Assembly: GCF_000185505.1 (NCBI RefSeq)
Contig: NZ_GL622359.1
Location: forward strand, 829,622-893,621
Reading direction: 5' to 3'
Length of the DNA: 64,000 nucleotides
From: Pseudoramibacter alactolyticus ATCC 23263
GTDB taxonomy: Bacteria; Bacillota; Clostridia; Eubacteriales; Eubacteriaceae
In this document: positions 63,761 through 64,000 of the stretch, piece after piece
Position numbering within the stretch: position 1 is the stretch's first letter
Layout of the letters: every line of letters starts with the position of its first letter
Notes under the pieces: generated by a model
The model's database searches: none
Seen by the model: the letters and a program-made list of their open reading frames with translations, nothing else
What the model was told of the DNA's origin: nothing
Translations under genes and position numbers: made by a program

Positions 63761-64000
63761 GCCATCCTGCAATCACTGCTTTGCACAGATTGTGATCTGC
63801 GCTGAATGCGGCAAGCTTTACCGGAGAGTTCACTGGAACAACCACGGCTGCAAATCCATTGTCTGGCGCTGCATCAGCCGATTGGAGCCAAACGCCCCGA
63901 CATAAACTACGCTAACCGGACGATGAATGAAGCTGTACTTGAGGACGCCACTGACAAAGCCTTAAACCGGATTCTGCGAGGCAGGAAAGAATTTCTGGTG
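63759..64000 (+). pseudogene. Serine recombinase zinc-ribbon fragment, frameshifted, runs off the window
   Basis: VICAECGKLYRRVHWNNHG and KSIVWRC form the zinc-ribbon of large serine recombinases. A stop (TAA) follows LEPNAPT; in another frame INYANRTMNEAVLEDATDKA continues the family pattern to the window end. This is the only plus-strand coding trace I can support. Confidence 0.65.

Overview
The window looks like the chromosome of an anaerobic Gram-positive bacterium of the Clostridia, probably Eubacteriaceae-like. It has a complete six-gene Rnf complex (rnfCDGEAB), the clostridial gene order yebC-nnr-miaB-mutS-mutL-miaA-Cys/Met-lyase-DUF896, a T-box leader, strong AGGAGG ribosome binding sites, several TTG starts, a dlt operon and an LTA-synthase-like gene. 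By eye the core is near 50-55% G+C. Pseudoramibacter or a relative is a guess, not a result. Almost every gene lies on the minus strand.

Layout by position. 1-5.8 kb: a partial cysteine desulfurase and the Rnf operon. 6-9.7 kb: an M18 aminopeptidase, a methyltransferase, DUF896 and a PLP lyase. 9.7-19.3 kb: a long DNA-repair and tRNA-modification operon (miaA, mutL, mutS, miaB, NAD(P)HX repair, yebC). 19.4-24.5 kb: small redox and kinase genes, an orphan pilT and an LTA-synthase-like protein. 24.7-31.7 kb: pyk, pfkA, dnaE and vanZ-like. 31.8-46.1 kb: a nine-gene nonribosomal peptide operon. 46.1-46.9 kb: an IS200-type relic. 47-49.7 kb: thiT under a TPP riboswitch and a TrpB2-type tryptophan synthase under a T-box. 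49.8-54.4 kb: dltABCD plus dltX. 54.7-54.9 kb: a possible 34-residue peptide gene next to a very strong hairpin. 55.1-58.5 kb: an AT-rich, probably acquired ECF transporter operon with its own TetR regulator. 58.6-61 kb: an alkylation-repair cluster (MBL hydrolase, alkA-like, ogt). 61-64 kb: a decaying region of small genes, frameshifted genes and serine-recombinase fragments.

The biosynthetic operon is the most distinctive system. It encodes a five-domain synthetase (fatty acyl-AMP ligase-like / carrier / Cy heterocyclization / adenylation with a cysteine-like pocket / carrier), a U32-peptidase-like Cys-rich protein, its own Sfp-type PPTase, a carrier-condensation didomain protein without an adenylation domain, a thioesterase with Cys in place of the usual Ser nucleophile, an ABC exporter, a second thioesterase and a SagB-type flavin oxidoreductase. 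Together they suggest an acylated thiazoline or thiazole product that is exported. No regulator gene lies in the operon, but a consensus promoter with two dyads precedes it.

A second unusual signal is in-frame UAG. rnfC has one amber codon 22 codons after its TTG start in otherwise continuous homologous sequence, and a flavodoxin-family gene at 61.1-61.6 kb has two. UAG is also used as an ordinary stop in at least six genes here, so recoding (for example by pyrrolysine), local mutation and sequencing error all remain open.
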